A DNA stretch of 64,000 bases from Actomonas aquatica (GCF_019679435.2 NZ_CP139781.1:496001-560000), one strand, 5' to 3'. Shown: positions 1 to 9,996, counted from the first letter of the stretch. Program-made: numbers and translations. Notes: generated from the sequence alone by a model not told the origin.

Positions 1-607
1 GCTGTTCGATCCGGTCGCGTTCACGGTCTCGACCCCAGCCGTCGTTGCGCCAGTCGTTGCCGCCCTGACCGCCGTCGCCGCGACCATAATCGCGGTCGTG
101 GTCGTCGTGCCCGCGGCCGCGATCGTCGTCGCGCCCAGTCCAGCGGTCGCGGTCGCGGCGGCCGCCGGAGGCCTCGCGGACGATTACTGAAGAGAGGTTG
201 TTGTCCCAATCTTCGACCCCGTCGGAGAGAGAAATGTCTTCCAGGTCAGGCGAGCTGCGGGTGAGGGTGATGTGTTCGCCCTTGAAGTCCCGGTATTCGT
301 AGAGCGTGACTTCGACGCGACCCTGCACCCAGACGGAGGAAACGCGGTTGTTGGCGTTGCGGCCGGAAGGGAAGCTCTGGAAGCGGAAGTCGTCCACTTG
401 ATCGCCGACGGAGAGCACGATGCGTTCGCCGGTATAGTTACGGCCCGAAAACAGCACGATGCGGGCTTCCTCTTCTTCCGGGCGGTCCCGGTTGCGGCCG
501 CGATCGTCGTCCCGGTCATCGTGGCGGGACTGACCGAGCAACGCGGAGGGCAGGGTGAGCGCCAGCATGGCGGCGCCGGTGAGCACGGTGCGAAGGGTCG
601 TTTTCAT
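1..607 (-). CDS. Secreted beta/gamma-crystallin-like protein (3' end beyond window)
   Basis: The frame is open from the ATG at 605-607 to the left edge (202 residues seen), so the C-terminus is missing. Residues 1-25 are a signal peptide (KTTLRT, then a hydrophobic stretch to LLG). Residues 49-143 read as a beta/gamma-crystallin fold: two Greek-key repeats with paired N/D-N-x-x-S-S calcium-type motifs, NNRVSS at 86-91 and DNNLSS at 135-140, and the typical YEYRDFKGEH strand-turn near 103-112. From about residue 145 the chain becomes a low-complexity Arg/Asp/Gly tail. Such domains often bind Ca2+ and stabilise secreted proteins; binding here is inferred from the motifs. It lies 91 bases downstream of hpt on the same strand. 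Confidence 0.8.
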   Translation of the reverse strand, partial: MKTTLRTVLTGAAMLALTLPSALLGQSRHDDRDDDRGRNRDRPEEEEARIVLFSGRNYTGERIVLSVGDQVDDFRFQSFPSGRNANNRVSSVWVQGRVEVTLYEYRDFKGEHITLTRSSPDLEDISLSDGVEDWDNNLSSVIVREASGGRRDRDRWTGRDDDRGRGHDDHDRDYGRGDGGQGGNDWRNDGWGRDRERDRIEQ

Positions 608-698
608 GGGGAATGTGACGCCGCAGCGGGGCGGCGTATTCAAAAACTCATGCGCCGGTCGAAAGATTGGCGGCCGGGCGCCGTTTCTTACCGCAGCC

Positions 699-1277
699 TC
701 AGGCCCACTCCGGAGGATTCTGCAGGTCGGGCTTCAGGACGCCGATGCAGGGCAGGTTGCGGTAGCGCTCGGCGAAATCCAGGCCGTAGCCGACGACAAA
801 TTTGTCGGGGATTTCAAAGCCCACAAACTCGGCATCGAATGGGACTTCGCGGCGGCCCTTTTTGTCGAGCAACACGCAGGTCTTCACGCTGGCCGGGTTC
901 AGTTTGCTGATGACGTTGGTCACCATCGCCAACGTTTTGCCGGTATCGAGGATGTCGTCGATGAGCAGCACATGACGGTTGGTCACGTCGAGGGTGAGGC
1001 TGTGGAGCAGCTTCGGTTTGCCGATGGATTTGGTCTCGTTGCGGTAGCTGGAAATGCGGATGCAATCGAGGCGCACTGGATTGGGGATGGCGCGCAGCAG
1101 ATCGGCAGTGAAGAGGATGGCGCCATTGATGATCGCGATGACCGTGATCTCCTCATCGCCATAGGTTTGCTGAATCTCTGCCCCCAGTTTTTTGATACGT
1201 CGTTTGATCGACGTTTCGGTGACCAAAATGGTCTCGAGATCTGCGTGGGCGGGATGGATCTTCAGCGAGCTAGCCAT
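699..1277 (-). CDS. hpt: Hypoxanthine phosphoribosyltransferase
   Basis: Salvages hypoxanthine/guanine to IMP/GMP using PRPP in the cytoplasm. The 192-residue product (start MASSL) carries the type I PRTase PRPP loop [15 protein letters not shown] near residues 102-116 and the [12 protein letters not shown] segment near 50-60 that holds the flexible-loop side of the active site. The family is usually 175-190 residues, so MASSL is preferred over an in-frame ATG 21 bases upstream at 1298. Neither start has a clear Shine-Dalgarno. It is divergent from the ABC ATPase gene, with about 120 bases between starts. Confidence 0.92.
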   Translation of the reverse strand: MASSLKIHPAHADLETILVTETSIKRRIKKLGAEIQQTYGDEEITVIAIINGAILFTADLLRAIPNPVRLDCIRISSYRNETKSIGKPKLLHSLTLDVTNRHVLLIDDILDTGKTLAMVTNVISKLNPASVKTCVLLDKKGRREVPFDAEFVGFEIPDKFVVGYGLDFAERYRNLPCIGVLKPDLQNPPEWA

Positions 1278-1395
1278 TGGCGGATGATGGAGCAGCATCG
1301 AAGGCCGCTGGGCAAGGGCAGAGGCGTTACGGCAGGGTTATTTACTTTGACTAGGCATGGGGGCGCTTCTTGCCTGCCCCGCAGCTCTGCGCGGC

Positions 1396-2466
1396 ATGAT
1401 TTCCATCCAAGTTGACCAATTGACGAAGCGGTTCGGCACCACAGTGGCTCTCCACCAGTTGAACCTGCGAATTGAACCCGGTGAGTTGTTTTTTCTGCTC
1501 GGCCCCAGCGGTTGCGGCAAAACGACCCTGCTGCGCAGCCTGGCTGGCTTCTACATCCCGGAGGAGGGCAAGATACACTTCGGCGAGGAAGAGGTCACGC
1601 GCCTCGAGCCGCACAAGCGGAACACGGGCATGATGTTTCAAAGTTACGCGCTGTGGCCGCATATGACGGTGGCGCAGAACGTGGCCTTCGGTCTTGAGGA
1701 ACGCCGCGTGCCCAAGGCCGACATCAAGCGCCGCGTCGGCGAGGCCCTCGAGTCGGTGCGCATGAGCGCCTACGCCGAGCGTTCACCCAATCAGCTTTCC
1801 GGCGGACAGCAGCAACGTGTCGCGCTGGCGCGAGCACTGGTGATTCGCCCGCGCTGCCTGTTGCTCGACGAACCGCTCTCCAATCTCGACGCCAAGCTCC
1901 GCTTGGAGATGCGCACGGAGATCCGCCGCGTGTGTAAGGAGTTTCAACTGACGACGGTCTATGTGACCCACGACCAGAAGGAGGCGCTCTCCATTTCCGA
2001 CCGCATGGCCATCCTCGAGAACGGCCACATTCTGCAGGTGGGCGCGCCGCAGGAGGTCTACCGCCGCCCGCGCCGCAAAACCGTGGCGCACTTCATCGGC
2101 GAGACCGATCTCATCCCCGGCAAACTCGTGGGCGTGGAGGGCGAGAACGCCATCGTGGATACCGCGGTGGGCCGTTTCCACGGCGTGTTGGGCGATCCGA
2201 CCGAGAAGCCGGCCACGGGTAGCGACGTGACGCTTTCCATCCGGCCCGAGTGCTGGGCGCTTAAAGACAACGGGGCCGACATCAACGCGGTGCCGGGACG
2301 CATCGGTGATTCGGTTTATTTGGGCGAAGTGGCCCAATACGATTTTGTGTCCAACGGGCAGAACCTGAAAGTCTACGAACTCAACCCGCGTCACGTGGCC
2401 GGAGCCGGCGAGGGGGCTTTGCACGCTCATGTGGAGCCGCAGGACGTCGTGGTCCTGACGGCCTGA
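1396..2466 (+). CDS. ABC transporter ATP-binding protein (PotA/FbpC type)
   Basis: Nucleotide-binding subunit of an importer in the iron/spermidine/putrescine class. From ATG 1396 (356 residues): Walker A GPSGCGKT at 36-43, Q-loop near FQSY 81-84, signature LSGGQ 134-138, Walker B LLLDEP 155-160, D-loop SNLDA and switch His in THD at about 192. After residue 240 a TOBE-like regulatory domain follows, typical of PotA/FbpC/MalK. An in-frame ATG at 1357 would add 13 residues unlike the family. A solute-binding protein gene starts 28 bases downstream, but no permease gene is present on either side, so the transporter is incomplete here. Confidence 0.93.
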   Translation: MISIQVDQLTKRFGTTVALHQLNLRIEPGELFFLLGPSGCGKTTLLRSLAGFYIPEEGKIHFGEEEVTRLEPHKRNTGMMFQSYALWPHMTVAQNVAFGLEERRVPKADIKRRVGEALESVRMSAYAERSPNQLSGGQQQRVALARALVIRPRCLLLDEPLSNLDAKLRLEMRTEIRRVCKEFQLTTVYVTHDQKEALSISDRMAILENGHILQVGAPQEVYRRPRRKTVAHFIGETDLIPGKLVGVEGENAIVDTAVGRFHGVLGDPTEKPATGSDVTLSIRPECWALKDNGADINAVPGRIGDSVYLGEVAQYDFVSNGQNLKVYELNPRHVAGAGEGALHAHVEPQDVVVLTA

Positions 2467-2494
2467 GGTCGATCGTCGCGCTCCTATTCGGGAC

Positions 2495-4108
2495 ATGAAA
2501 CGACTCGTTATCATCCTCGCCCTGGCGCTCGTCATTGCCGTCCCCTTCCTCCTCCGTCCCGAACAGGATGCTCGAGTGGATGCCGACGATGAGCTGGTCA
2601 TCATCACGCCGCACAACGAAGCGATTCGTCATGAGTTCGGCATCGCCTTCGCCCGTTGGTATCAGGAACGCACCGGCCGTTCGGTGGCGATTGACTGGCG
2701 CGTGATCGGCGGCACCAGCGAGATCGCGCGCTTCCTCGAGGGCGAGTATGTCGCCTCATTCCGTAACCATTGGACGAATACGCTCGACCGCTCCTGGAGC
2801 AACGCGGTGCAGTCGGCCTTTCACAACGGTCGCCTCGGCGACGATGCGACGGCGGAAGAGCGGGAAGCGCGGGAGGCGTTCATGGCCTCCAACGTCGGCT
2901 GCGGCATCGACCTGTTCTTTGGCGGCGGCACCTACGACTTCATTCGCCAGGCGCGCGCGGGTCGCCTCGTGCCGACGCGTATCTTCGACACGCATCCCGA
3001 GTGGTTTGCTCCCGAGATCATCCCGCAGGAGTTTGCCGGTGAGGAGTATTGGGATTTGGGCCACCGTTGGTTGGGCACCGTGCTCAGCAGCTATGGCTTG
3101 GTTTACAACAATGACGTGCTGAAGAATCGCGGCATTGAACAGGCCCCGACGCAATGGAGCGACTTACAGGACCCGCGTTTGATGGGCACCGTCGCGCTGA
3201 CCGATCCGACCAAGAGCGGCTCCATTGCCAAGGCGTTTGAGAACGTGATCCAGCAGCAGATGCAGCAGCGCCTCTATGCGCTGGAGGGCACGCCGGGTCT
3301 TTCGGCCGAGGAGGCGGAGACCCAGGCCGTGCATGCCGGTTGGACCGATGGGCTGCAATTGCTGCAGTTGGCGGCCGCCAACGCCCGTTACTTTACCGAC
3401 ACCTCGCAGAAGCCGCCCATCGATGTGGCGACGGGCAATTGCGCGGTCGGTATGTGCATCGATTTCTACGGCCGGCAACAGGCCGAGGCCGTGCGTCGCC
3501 GCGGCGACAGCGTGCGAGTCGACTACGTCTCTCCTCCCGGCGGGAGTGTGAGCTCGGTCGATCCGGTCGGCATTTTGCGCGGGGCCCGAAACTTGGAAGT
3601 CGCGGAGCTTTTCATCGAGTTTGTGATGTCGATGGAGGGGCAAAAGCTGTGGAATTTTGAGCCCGATGCCCCGGGCGGCCCCGAGTTGTTTGCCCTGCGG
3701 CGCCTGCCGGTGCGGCGAGACTTCTACGTCGATGAGTTTAAGACCCACCGCTCGGACCCCGAGGATGCGCCTTACGAATCGGATGAGCAGTTGATCTATC
3801 GCTCCAGTTGGACCGGCGGCCTGTTCCGCGAAATGTCGCTCATCGTGCGTATCATGGGTTTTGATACACACCCGGAGTTGGTGGAGGCGTGGAAGGATAT
3901 CGTCGCGGCGGGACAGCCGCCCGAAGCCATGGCGGTGTTTCAGAACATGGACGCCGTGAGCTACGACATCGCTTTCGGTCGCATCAAGTCGACGCTCGGC
4001 GCGCGCGATAAGGTGGAGGAGTTGGAGCTCGCGAAGGAGCTGGGGCAGCATTTCCGCGAGCAATACGCCCGCGCCGCCGCCATTGCGCGCGGCGACATCA
4101 AGCCTTGA
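2495..4108 (+). CDS. Extracellular solute-binding protein of an ABC importer
   Basis: A 537-residue product with an N-terminal hydrophobic segment (2-20, RLVIILALALVIAVPFLL) followed by a periplasmic domain. No lipobox Cys is visible, so it may be membrane anchored. The body has family-2 solute-binding features: an early LVIITPHNEAI strand, a GTSEIARFLEG turn, a GLVYNND segment, and KSGSIAKAFENV, as in Fe3+-type binding proteins. At 537 residues it is longer than the usual 330-400. It forms a two-gene unit with the ABC ATPase upstream. The 3' end overlaps the convergent creatininase-family gene by 11 bases. The substrate cannot be told from sequence. Confidence 0.82.
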   Translation: MKRLVIILALALVIAVPFLLRPEQDARVDADDELVIITPHNEAIRHEFGIAFARWYQERTGRSVAIDWRVIGGTSEIARFLEGEYVASFRNHWTNTLDRSWSNAVQSAFHNGRLGDDATAEEREAREAFMASNVGCGIDLFFGGGTYDFIRQARAGRLVPTRIFDTHPEWFAPEIIPQEFAGEEYWDLGHRWLGTVLSSYGLVYNNDVLKNRGIEQAPTQWSDLQDPRLMGTVALTDPTKSGSIAKAFENVIQQQMQQRLYALEGTPGLSAEEAETQAVHAGWTDGLQLLQLAAANARYFTDTSQKPPIDVATGNCAVGMCIDFYGRQQAEAVRRRGDSVRVDYVSPPGGSVSSVDPVGILRGARNLEVAELFIEFVMSMEGQKLWNFEPDAPGGPELFALRRLPVRRDFYVDEFKTHRSDPEDAPYESDEQLIYRSSWTGGLFREMSLIVRIMGFDTHPELVEAWKDIVAAGQPPEAMAVFQNMDAVSYDIAFGRIKSTLGARDKVEELELAKELGQHFREQYARAAAIARGDIKP

Positions 4109-5654
4109 GCAAGTCGCGGATCTGCTCCGCCAGTTGATCCATCGCGGCTTCGAACCACCGCTCTCCCTTCTCGGCAGTGGCGGCGGTGGCGTCGCCCATG
4201 ACGCCGTCGGGGGCGATGTCGCGGGTCATCCACGAGAAGATGGCCGGTGCGCTCTCCGGACGGAGTAGGCCAGGATCTTGGAGCGTCGCCGGGTAGTGAC
4301 AGAGGGCCTTGTCCATCGCCACGAGGTGCGGGGCGATGTGGAGCATGATGGACGTTTCCCATTCGCCGGCGTGGAAGCCCCATGTTGCTTCCTGGGCGGA
4401 AAGCTCGTTGGTCGATGGCACCTTCAGCATGCCGGCGCGCACACCCCAGCGCTGTTGAATCTCACGCAGGGTGTAAACGAGCACCGCGCTATTGCCGCCG
4501 TGCGTGTTTAAAAGCGCGAACTGACGAAAACCGAGCGCCACCAGCTTCTCGATCTGCGCGAGCAGAAGCCGGCGCAGGCTGCGGGCGCTGAGCGAGATGG
4601 TGCCGGGATAATCGAGATGCTCGTTGCTTTTGCCGAGCGGTAGCGGCGGGCCAAACCACACCGGTGCATCGGGCAAGCGAGCGGAAAGGGCCGCGCACGT
4701 GGCTTCGCCGATGTAGGCATCCACGCCCACGGGGAGATGCGGCCCGTGCTGTTCGATCGCCCCTACCGGGATGATGATCAATGCCTGTTCTTTGCTGGGC
4801 ATCGAGGTCAGCTCCGAAGTGTTCAGAGCTGGCAAATAGCGGGAACGTCGGGGACCGGGAAACGGTGGGCATTCGGGAATCTTTACCGACGTCGGAGCAA
4901 TCCAAGCGGAGGCTTCCGGCCGGGGGTTGAGTCCCGGGCGCACCATGACCTCGGTCAACAGCGCGGCGAGTCGGGCGGCGGCTTCGGCCAGGATGGTATC
5001 GCCGGACAGCGAAAGGTCAGGCTCGACCGCGGGCACGGAGCGCCAGTTGCCGGGACGAAAGCTCAAGTCGATCGGCGGCGGCAGAGTGGTCGGAGACGGC
5101 GGGCACGGCGTTTGCCCGAGCACGCTGGCAGCCACGGCTTGAGCGCGGGCACGGTCGGGCGAATTGGGGTGCAGATGCAGGTCGAGGCCGCCCAACTCGA
5201 TCACGAAGGTTTGGAGCGACAACCCCACGCGCACATCGCGGGACGCGGCGTCGATCCACTCACCACTCCAAGGGCTGGTGCAGAAAAAGAGCAGCCGCTC
5301 GTAGCCCGCTTGCTTCACGCCTGCTGCGATCTCGTGGAGCACGTCGTGGGCGGTTTCCGGATCGAGTCCCCCGAGGTCGGCGAGCCCGGGATAGGGGGCC
5401 AGCACTTGGCGCCACGGTGGCAGCACACGGACCACACCGGGATGTGGCAGCGCGCGCAGGGCGTTGGAGAGCACCGCACCGCCGATCACTTCCTCGACGT
5501 CCTGCCCGAGTCCGAGGCCGTGGTCACCCCAGCCGTGCAGCGGCAGGATGGCGAGACGTCCGGCGCTCTGCGCGAGGGCGTCCGCGCCAAAGTCGGGCGA
5601 CGGGCTGTCGGCCCAGGCGGTCGGGCCGGAAAGAGTCGAAAGCGAGAGCGGCAC
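4098..5654 (-). CDS. Creatininase-family amidohydrolase with degenerate N-terminal duplicate
   Basis: The C-terminal half (about 285-518) is a complete creatininase-family metal-dependent amidohydrolase: GAIEQHGPHLPVGVD at 298-312 supplies Glu301, His303 and Asp312, NTHGGN at 383-388 supplies His385, and GEWET at 430-434 supplies acidic residues. Family members open cyclic or linear amides (creatinine, formamides). The N-terminal half (about 33-240) looks like a second, decayed copy: AILPLHGWGDHGLGLG lines up with IIIPVGAIEQHGPHLP, and RLLFFCTSPWS with QFALLNTHGGN, with most metal ligands lost. The 518 residues are about twice a normal creatininase. It starts 2 bases after the upstream secreted-protein gene, suggesting co-transcription. 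Confidence 0.85.
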   Translation of the reverse strand: MPLSLSTLSGPTAWADSPSPDFGADALAQSAGRLAILPLHGWGDHGLGLGQDVEEVIGGAVLSNALRALPHPGVVRVLPPWRQVLAPYPGLADLGGLDPETAHDVLHEIAAGVKQAGYERLLFFCTSPWSGEWIDAASRDVRVGLSLQTFVIELGGLDLHLHPNSPDRARAQAVAASVLGQTPCPPSPTTLPPPIDLSFRPGNWRSVPAVEPDLSLSGDTILAEAAARLAALLTEVMVRPGLNPRPEASAWIAPTSVKIPECPPFPGPRRSRYLPALNTSELTSMPSKEQALIIIPVGAIEQHGPHLPVGVDAYIGEATCAALSARLPDAPVWFGPPLPLGKSNEHLDYPGTISLSARSLRRLLLAQIEKLVALGFRQFALLNTHGGNSAVLVYTLREIQQRWGVRAGMLKVPSTNELSAQEATWGFHAGEWETSIMLHIAPHLVAMDKALCHYPATLQDPGLLRPESAPAIFSWMTRDIAPDGVMGDATAATAEKGERWFEAAMDQLAEQIRDLLKA

Positions 5655-5656
5655 GT

Positions 5657-6352
5657 TCAGGGCGTCGGGGTTTTGCCGGCGTAACGATGATCTGAATACG
5701 AAATCGTCATGTCGGAATCGAGGGATTTGAAGAAGAAGGCGCGCCCGCGCACGGTGACATGAATGTGCTGCAGGAGGGAGGGCGTGTCTTCTTCCGGCAG
5801 GGAGTAGTCGATAACGGTGCGAGCGAGCGCCACCTTTACGCCGAGGACGGGAGAGAAGGGTTCAAAGCTGGCCAGCTCCACGCGCTCGATCGTTTGGGTG
5901 GGCGTGTGGAAGGTGAGGGTGACGCGCATGTGTTCGGCCGAAGTGTCGTCGTCGCCACCGGGCACCAGGTCGAAGAGCCAGATCTCGCGGGGGCCGTTGG
6001 TTTCGGTCAGACGGGCGCTGGCGAGGTCGAGTTGTTCTTTGATGTTGGGCGCGGTGAAGCCGCCGCTGCGGCGCGTCTGTTGCTCGCGATAGGTGCGCAG
6101 CTCTTCGGGAGTCGGCGGCTGACCATTCTCGCTGACGAGGGTCATCTTGAGGTGGTCCGGCTGCAACGGATCGAAGGTTTCAACCCGGCTGCGCTCGGCC
6201 GTCGAAACCGTTTGGGTGAACGCCCAGCCTTTGGGGCCCTCGGTGCGAAACGCGTCGAGGGCGGCCTGCAGTTCAGGGGAAGGCGCGGCGGAGAGCACTC
6301 CGGCGAGGAGGAGGAAACAGGCGAACAAAAACGGCGACCGACGACGGGACAT
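5657..6352 (-). CDS. Secreted protein of unknown function
   Basis: A 231-residue product starting MSRRRSPFLFACFLLLAG, a clear signal peptide ending near SAAPS. A longer in-frame start at 6511 would precede the signal with arginine-rich sequence and overlap the neighbouring gene. The mature part begins with an amphipathic LQAALDAFRTEG stretch, then alternating strands and a WLFDLVPGG segment. This looks like a periplasmic beta-rich domain, but I recognise no family. It lies 25 bases after the sialidase-like gene and 2 bases before the creatininase-family gene on the same strand, so a three-gene unit is plausible. Confidence 0.72.
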   Translation of the reverse strand: MSRRRSPFLFACFLLLAGVLSAAPSPELQAALDAFRTEGPKGWAFTQTVSTAERSRVETFDPLQPDHLKMTLVSENGQPPTPEELRTYREQQTRRSGGFTAPNIKEQLDLASARLTETNGPREIWLFDLVPGGDDDTSAEHMRVTLTFHTPTQTIERVELASFEPFSPVLGVKVALARTVIDYSLPEEDTPSLLQHIHVTVRGRAFFFKSLDSDMTISYSDHRYAGKTPTP

Positions 6353-6377
6353 ATCCGCCAGCGAACCGCGCCCGCGC

Positions 6378-9176
6378 CTAGTCGTCGAGAACGTAAACCT
6401 CCACCAGCGCGACGCCTTCGGCTCCGTCGACGCCCGACACCACCGCGGTGTAGGAGCCCGGTTCGAGCGTGACGAGCAGGGCGGCGTCGGTGGACGCGAT
6501 GCGAAGGTCAAAGGCGCCGATGCGGTCGGCCGCGGTGGCGATGGCGGTCGCGGAGGGGCTGAGCGACCAGTCGTCGTTTTCCGCCACGAGCTCGCCGGGG
6601 CTGCCGCGGAAGAGCTGCAGGGTGGGATCGGCCAGGGGGCCGCCGACGTCGAAGTCGGCCAGGGTCGGTCCCACGGCGCGCACCAAGCAGCGGCGCGGGC
6701 TGTTGCCCTCGAGGATAAAGCCTCCCACCAAGACGCGTTCGCCGGTCGAGACGAGGGCGCGGGTGGAGAGATTGAGGAGGCGGGCGGTTGCCCCCGAGCC
6801 GGTGTCGCTCAGATACAGTTCCGCGAGGGCCACGCCGCTGTTGGGACCGGAGACCACGGCAGTGGTGGAGCCGGAATCGAGCGTGGCCGATAGTGCTGCA
6901 TCGAGGCTGTCCGCGGGCAGAGCAAAGGCGCCGACGGCGTTAAAGTCCTCCGCGGTGGCGCCGCCGTCGCGACCCCAGTTGTCGTTGCTGGTGAGAGCGG
7001 AGAGGGGCGCGGGAGACAGGGTGAGGGTCGGGTCACTCAAGACGCCGTTGACGTTGAAGGGAATCAAACCGGGGCCGATGCCACGAATGAGGGTATCGAG
7101 CGGGCCGTCGCCGACGACGAAGCCGGGGATGAGTTGGGCTTCGGCGGTGCTGCCGACGAAGGCGCGGGAGGAGAGGTTTACCAGGCGGGTGTCGCTGCCG
7201 AGCGTGGTGGTGTTTGCACCGATCACGTCAGGACCACCCGCCACCGCGACGTGGCGGCGGACCCAGAGCGGTCTAGCGGAGGGCAGATCGGTAAGCTGGA
7301 TTTCGCCCGCGGGATTTCTCCCGGCGGGGGAGACGGGGGTCCAGGTGGCACCATCCGTGGAGTGTTCCCAAACGTCGGTGCTCAAATCGGTCCGGCCGGC
7401 AAACCGGGGCTCAGCGATGGCGCTCGCGCTGATAGTGAATGCGTCACCACGGTCGGCGACGAAGGGGTCGAGGGCGTAAAGGTATTCAAACACGTTGGCG
7501 AAACCATCGCGGTCGACGTCGCCTTGGGGACCGCTGAGGTCGTTGGCGTCATTGCCCGCGGGCATGAAGTGCGCCTGTCGCCACCCCTCGTAACTGGAGT
7601 TGGGAATGGGGTGGAAGCGCGTGGCCACGGGGTCGGCTTCGCCCGCGCGGGTGTCGACCCAAACCGCGACGCTGGGTTCAGCGGGCGTGCGGCCCGCAGC
7701 GAAGCCAAAATAGTCACCAAGCATGTAGCCTCGGGGCGTGGACTGGGCGCGGCGCATGTCGGTGGTGCGATCAGAAATCCGGGAATCAGCCGACCACGAC
7801 AGGCCGCCGTCGGTGCTGGTGGTCGCATACATGTCGACCCAGTTGCGGAGGTCGGGGGCGTTGCGATTGTCCATCCAAGTGACGGTCACGGTCTGGCCGT
7901 CTTCGGAGGCGCCCACGGTGGGATTGAAGGCGGAACGGCCGGTCGCCGATTCGTTCACTTGGATGGGGGCGGACCATGTGGCGCCGTTGTCGAACGAGCG
8001 CGAGAGACGCACGCGGGAGGAACCGCTTTGGGCTTCGGTCCAGGTGACGAACAGTGTGCCGTTGGATTTGGCAAGGGTCGCGGAAACGAGAAACACGCCG
8101 TCCCGCGCGACAGGGTCGTCCCAAGCGGAGAACACCTCGTGGATCACGGTTGCGGGGCTGGGCCAGGACGCACCGCCGCTGGGCGATCGTTTACACTCGA
8201 TCCGAAAGGCCTGCGTGGACGTGGTGAAGGCAATATAGACGACGAGAGCCGAACCATCGGCGAGGAAAAGCGGCTGGGTGGCTTGGTTGGAGGTGCCGAG
8301 TGGTTGGATGAAAACGGGCGGAGACCAGGTCTCGCCCTGATCGTCACTGAAGGAGCTGCGCAGGTCGGCCCCGGTGGACTGGCCCTGGGCGTTGCTGGTA
8401 AAACCGGTGAAGGTGACGAGGAGGCGGTTGGCGGAGGAGGCCCCGGGATGGTCGTTGACGGCCATCCAGTTTTTGTCGGGGAAGATCTGGGCGCTGGGCG
8501 CGGCGTAGATCAGGCGCGGCGTGGTCCAGGTTTCGCCACCGTCGGAGGAGCGCACGATGGTGAGGTCGGCGAGCCCGAAGTCGGATGTGCGCGCATTGAG
8601 CGTATTCAGAAACATATTACCATCGAGATCGATGGCCGCGACCGGGTCGGTCGCGCGAAAGTAGGTGCCGCCATTCACGCGGGTGAGGGCGGGAATCAGG
8701 TCACGGCGCCAAGTGCGGCCTCCGTTGTGACTGACGGCGTAACCGCAAGAGGCGGCGCCGCCATCAGAAAGTCGACCTTCCTGAAATGTCGCCAGCAGGA
8801 CCGCCGGATTGGTGCGGCTACGAAAGACATGGGGCTCGGCCTGGTGGCGTTGGGTGTTGGAGAGGTCGGCCGGGTCGTCTCCGAGGCGTGTATTGGCCGC
8901 CACCCAAGGCGCGGTAACATCGGGGGGCGTTCCCTTGGTCGGACTGCCGGGCGGAAGCGCTTCCGCGGCGACGGTGTGGGCGCTTGGCGCGGTGGTGATC
9001 GAATCAAAATGCCCGTCGGCGGAGAGGGCGGCAAAGACGCCACCGGAAATCCGATCGGGGTCGACCTCGCGCAAAGCCAGTGGCGGTGCGGCTGCCACCC
9101 AGAGGGCGGGGAAGGTAATGATCGCGAGCAGGTGCAGGGGGAGGCGCGAGAGGTGGGGGCAGCGGTCGGGTCGCAT
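6378..9176 (-). CDS. Secreted sialidase-fold (BNR/Asp-box) protein with C-terminal repeats
   Basis: A 932-residue product from the ATG at 9176, whose N-terminus ([21 protein letters not shown]) is a signal peptide. Asp-box motifs recur through the first 500 residues: SHNGGRTW at 149-156, SSDGGETW at 210-217, then DDQGETW, PSGGASW, FDNGATW and STDGGLSW. This indicates a beta-propeller of the sialidase superfamily. A middle region ([20 protein letters not shown]) resembles linker segments in large secreted proteins. The last 250 residues contain two copies of a roughly 125-residue domain beginning [10 protein letters not shown] and [10 protein letters not shown] and ending in ALAELYLSD and ALVEVYVLD. 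Catalytic residues of true sialidases were not identified, so the activity is open. Confidence 0.82.
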   Translation of the reverse strand: MRPDRCPHLSRLPLHLLAIITFPALWVAAAPPLALREVDPDRISGGVFAALSADGHFDSITTAPSAHTVAAEALPPGSPTKGTPPDVTAPWVAANTRLGDDPADLSNTQRHQAEPHVFRSRTNPAVLLATFQEGRLSDGGAASCGYAVSHNGGRTWRRDLIPALTRVNGGTYFRATDPVAAIDLDGNMFLNTLNARTSDFGLADLTIVRSSDGGETWTTPRLIYAAPSAQIFPDKNWMAVNDHPGASSANRLLVTFTGFTSNAQGQSTGADLRSSFSDDQGETWSPPVFIQPLGTSNQATQPLFLADGSALVVYIAFTTSTQAFRIECKRSPSGGASWPSPATVIHEVFSAWDDPVARDGVFLVSATLAKSNGTLFVTWTEAQSGSSRVRLSRSFDNGATWSAPIQVNESATGRSAFNPTVGASEDGQTVTVTWMDNRNAPDLRNWVDMYATTSTDGGLSWSADSRISDRTTDMRRAQSTPRGYMLGDYFGFAAGRTPAEPSVAVWVDTRAGEADPVATRFHPIPNSSYEGWRQAHFMPAGNDANDLSGPQGDVDRDGFANVFEYLYALDPFVADRGDAFTISASAIAEPRFAGRTDLSTDVWEHSTDGATWTPVSPAGRNPAGEIQLTDLPSARPLWVRRHVAVAGGPDVIGANTTTLGSDTRLVNLSSRAFVGSTAEAQLIPGFVVGDGPLDTLIRGIGPGLIPFNVNGVLSDPTLTLSPAPLSALTSNDNWGRDGGATAEDFNAVGAFALPADSLDAALSATLDSGSTTAVVSGPNSGVALAELYLSDTGSGATARLLNLSTRALVSTGERVLVGGFILEGNSPRRCLVRAVGPTLADFDVGGPLADPTLQLFRGSPGELVAENDDWSLSPSATAIATAADRIGAFDLRIASTDAALLVTLEPGSYTAVVSGVDGAEGVALVEVYVLDD

Positions 9177-9230
9177 GGGGTGGCCAGAGACAAGCACCGT
9201 CAATGAAACGAGGAAAGTGCTAAGAAACTC

Positions 9231-9242
9231 CGCACCGGTGCG
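9231..9242. promoter_or_regulatory. Perfect 12-bp palindrome in a divergent promoter region
   Basis: The sequence cgcaccggtgcg is its own reverse complement. It sits 28 bases upstream of the TonB-like start (9270) and 55 bases from the sialidase-like start (9176), in the only gap between the two divergent genes. It could be an operator shared by both; no regulator family is identified. Confidence 0.35.
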
Positions 9243-9269
9243 TTGTAGAAATAACCCCGTTTCTAACTC

Positions 9270-9968
9270 ATGAAAAACGCTTTCCTGATTCCTGCTCTGA
9301 CCGCCGCGGCGCTGCATGCCGTGTTTCTCTTCTCTTTCAATGAACCTTCAGTCGTGCTTGGCGACGATGGTATTTTCATCGATCCGCCGAATGAGGATTT
9401 CCCGGAATGGCCGCCGATGGAAATCGCGGTGACGACACCCGACGAGGTCGTCGACGTATCCACCGATACGGATACACCCGACGACACGCCGTTGCCCGTG
9501 GATGACATCATCGATCAACCGGCGGAGGACTTGCCTCCGGTAGAGCTGGAGACGCCAAGTCCTGTCCCCACGGAGGTGATACATCGGATCGCGGACAGTG
9601 ATTTCACTCACGTCGTGCGCCCGGGGAAGGAAACCAGTCATTGGCGCGAAAGCGCGAGTGATCGGTTCAGTGCAGCCATTAACTTTGGCCAGTTGGACCG
9701 TATTCCGGAAACGCGACTGCGCGTGTCGCCGCGCTACCCGGAGCGGATGCGGCGCGACGGCGTCGAGGCCGAAGTGATCATCACCTTTGTGGTGGATACG
9801 CAGGGGCGCGTGGTGGAGGCCCGGGCGGATGAGCGGGCGCCGTGGGAGTTTGCGCGTGAAGCCGAAAAAGCAGTGCTGCGATGGCGCTTCGAACCCGGCA
9901 CGCGCAAAGGGCGGCCGGTCTCGTTTCGGATGAGTGTGCCGCTGCTGTTTGCGATCCGCGACGCTTGA
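9270..9968 (+). CDS. TonB-like energy transducer protein
   Basis: A 232-residue product with a single N-terminal membrane segment (about 4-23), an Asp/Pro-rich periplasmic spacer (35-110, many DTPDD and PSPVP runs), and a C-terminal TonB-like domain (about 140-230). Recognisable are [17 protein letters not shown], a beta strand with [25 protein letters not shown] and a final strand. This architecture couples the proton-motive force to outer-membrane receptors. No exbB/exbD or receptor gene adjoins it. It is divergent from the sialidase-like gene and convergent with the GreA-like gene. Confidence 0.85.
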   Translation: MKNAFLIPALTAAALHAVFLFSFNEPSVVLGDDGIFIDPPNEDFPEWPPMEIAVTTPDEVVDVSTDTDTPDDTPLPVDDIIDQPAEDLPPVELETPSPVPTEVIHRIADSDFTHVVRPGKETSHWRESASDRFSAAINFGQLDRIPETRLRVSPRYPERMRRDGVEAEVIITFVVDTQGRVVEARADERAPWEFAREAEKAVLRWRFEPGTRKGRPVSFRMSVPLLFAIRDA

Positions 9969-9996
9969 GAGCATCGGCGCATCGCGAGGGGCGGCA

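Noticed and set aside
7134-9206. A 690-residue open frame on the plus strand
   Set aside because: It is antisense to the sialidase-like gene, glycine/valine-rich and without recognisable domains, as expected of a GC-rich shadow frame.
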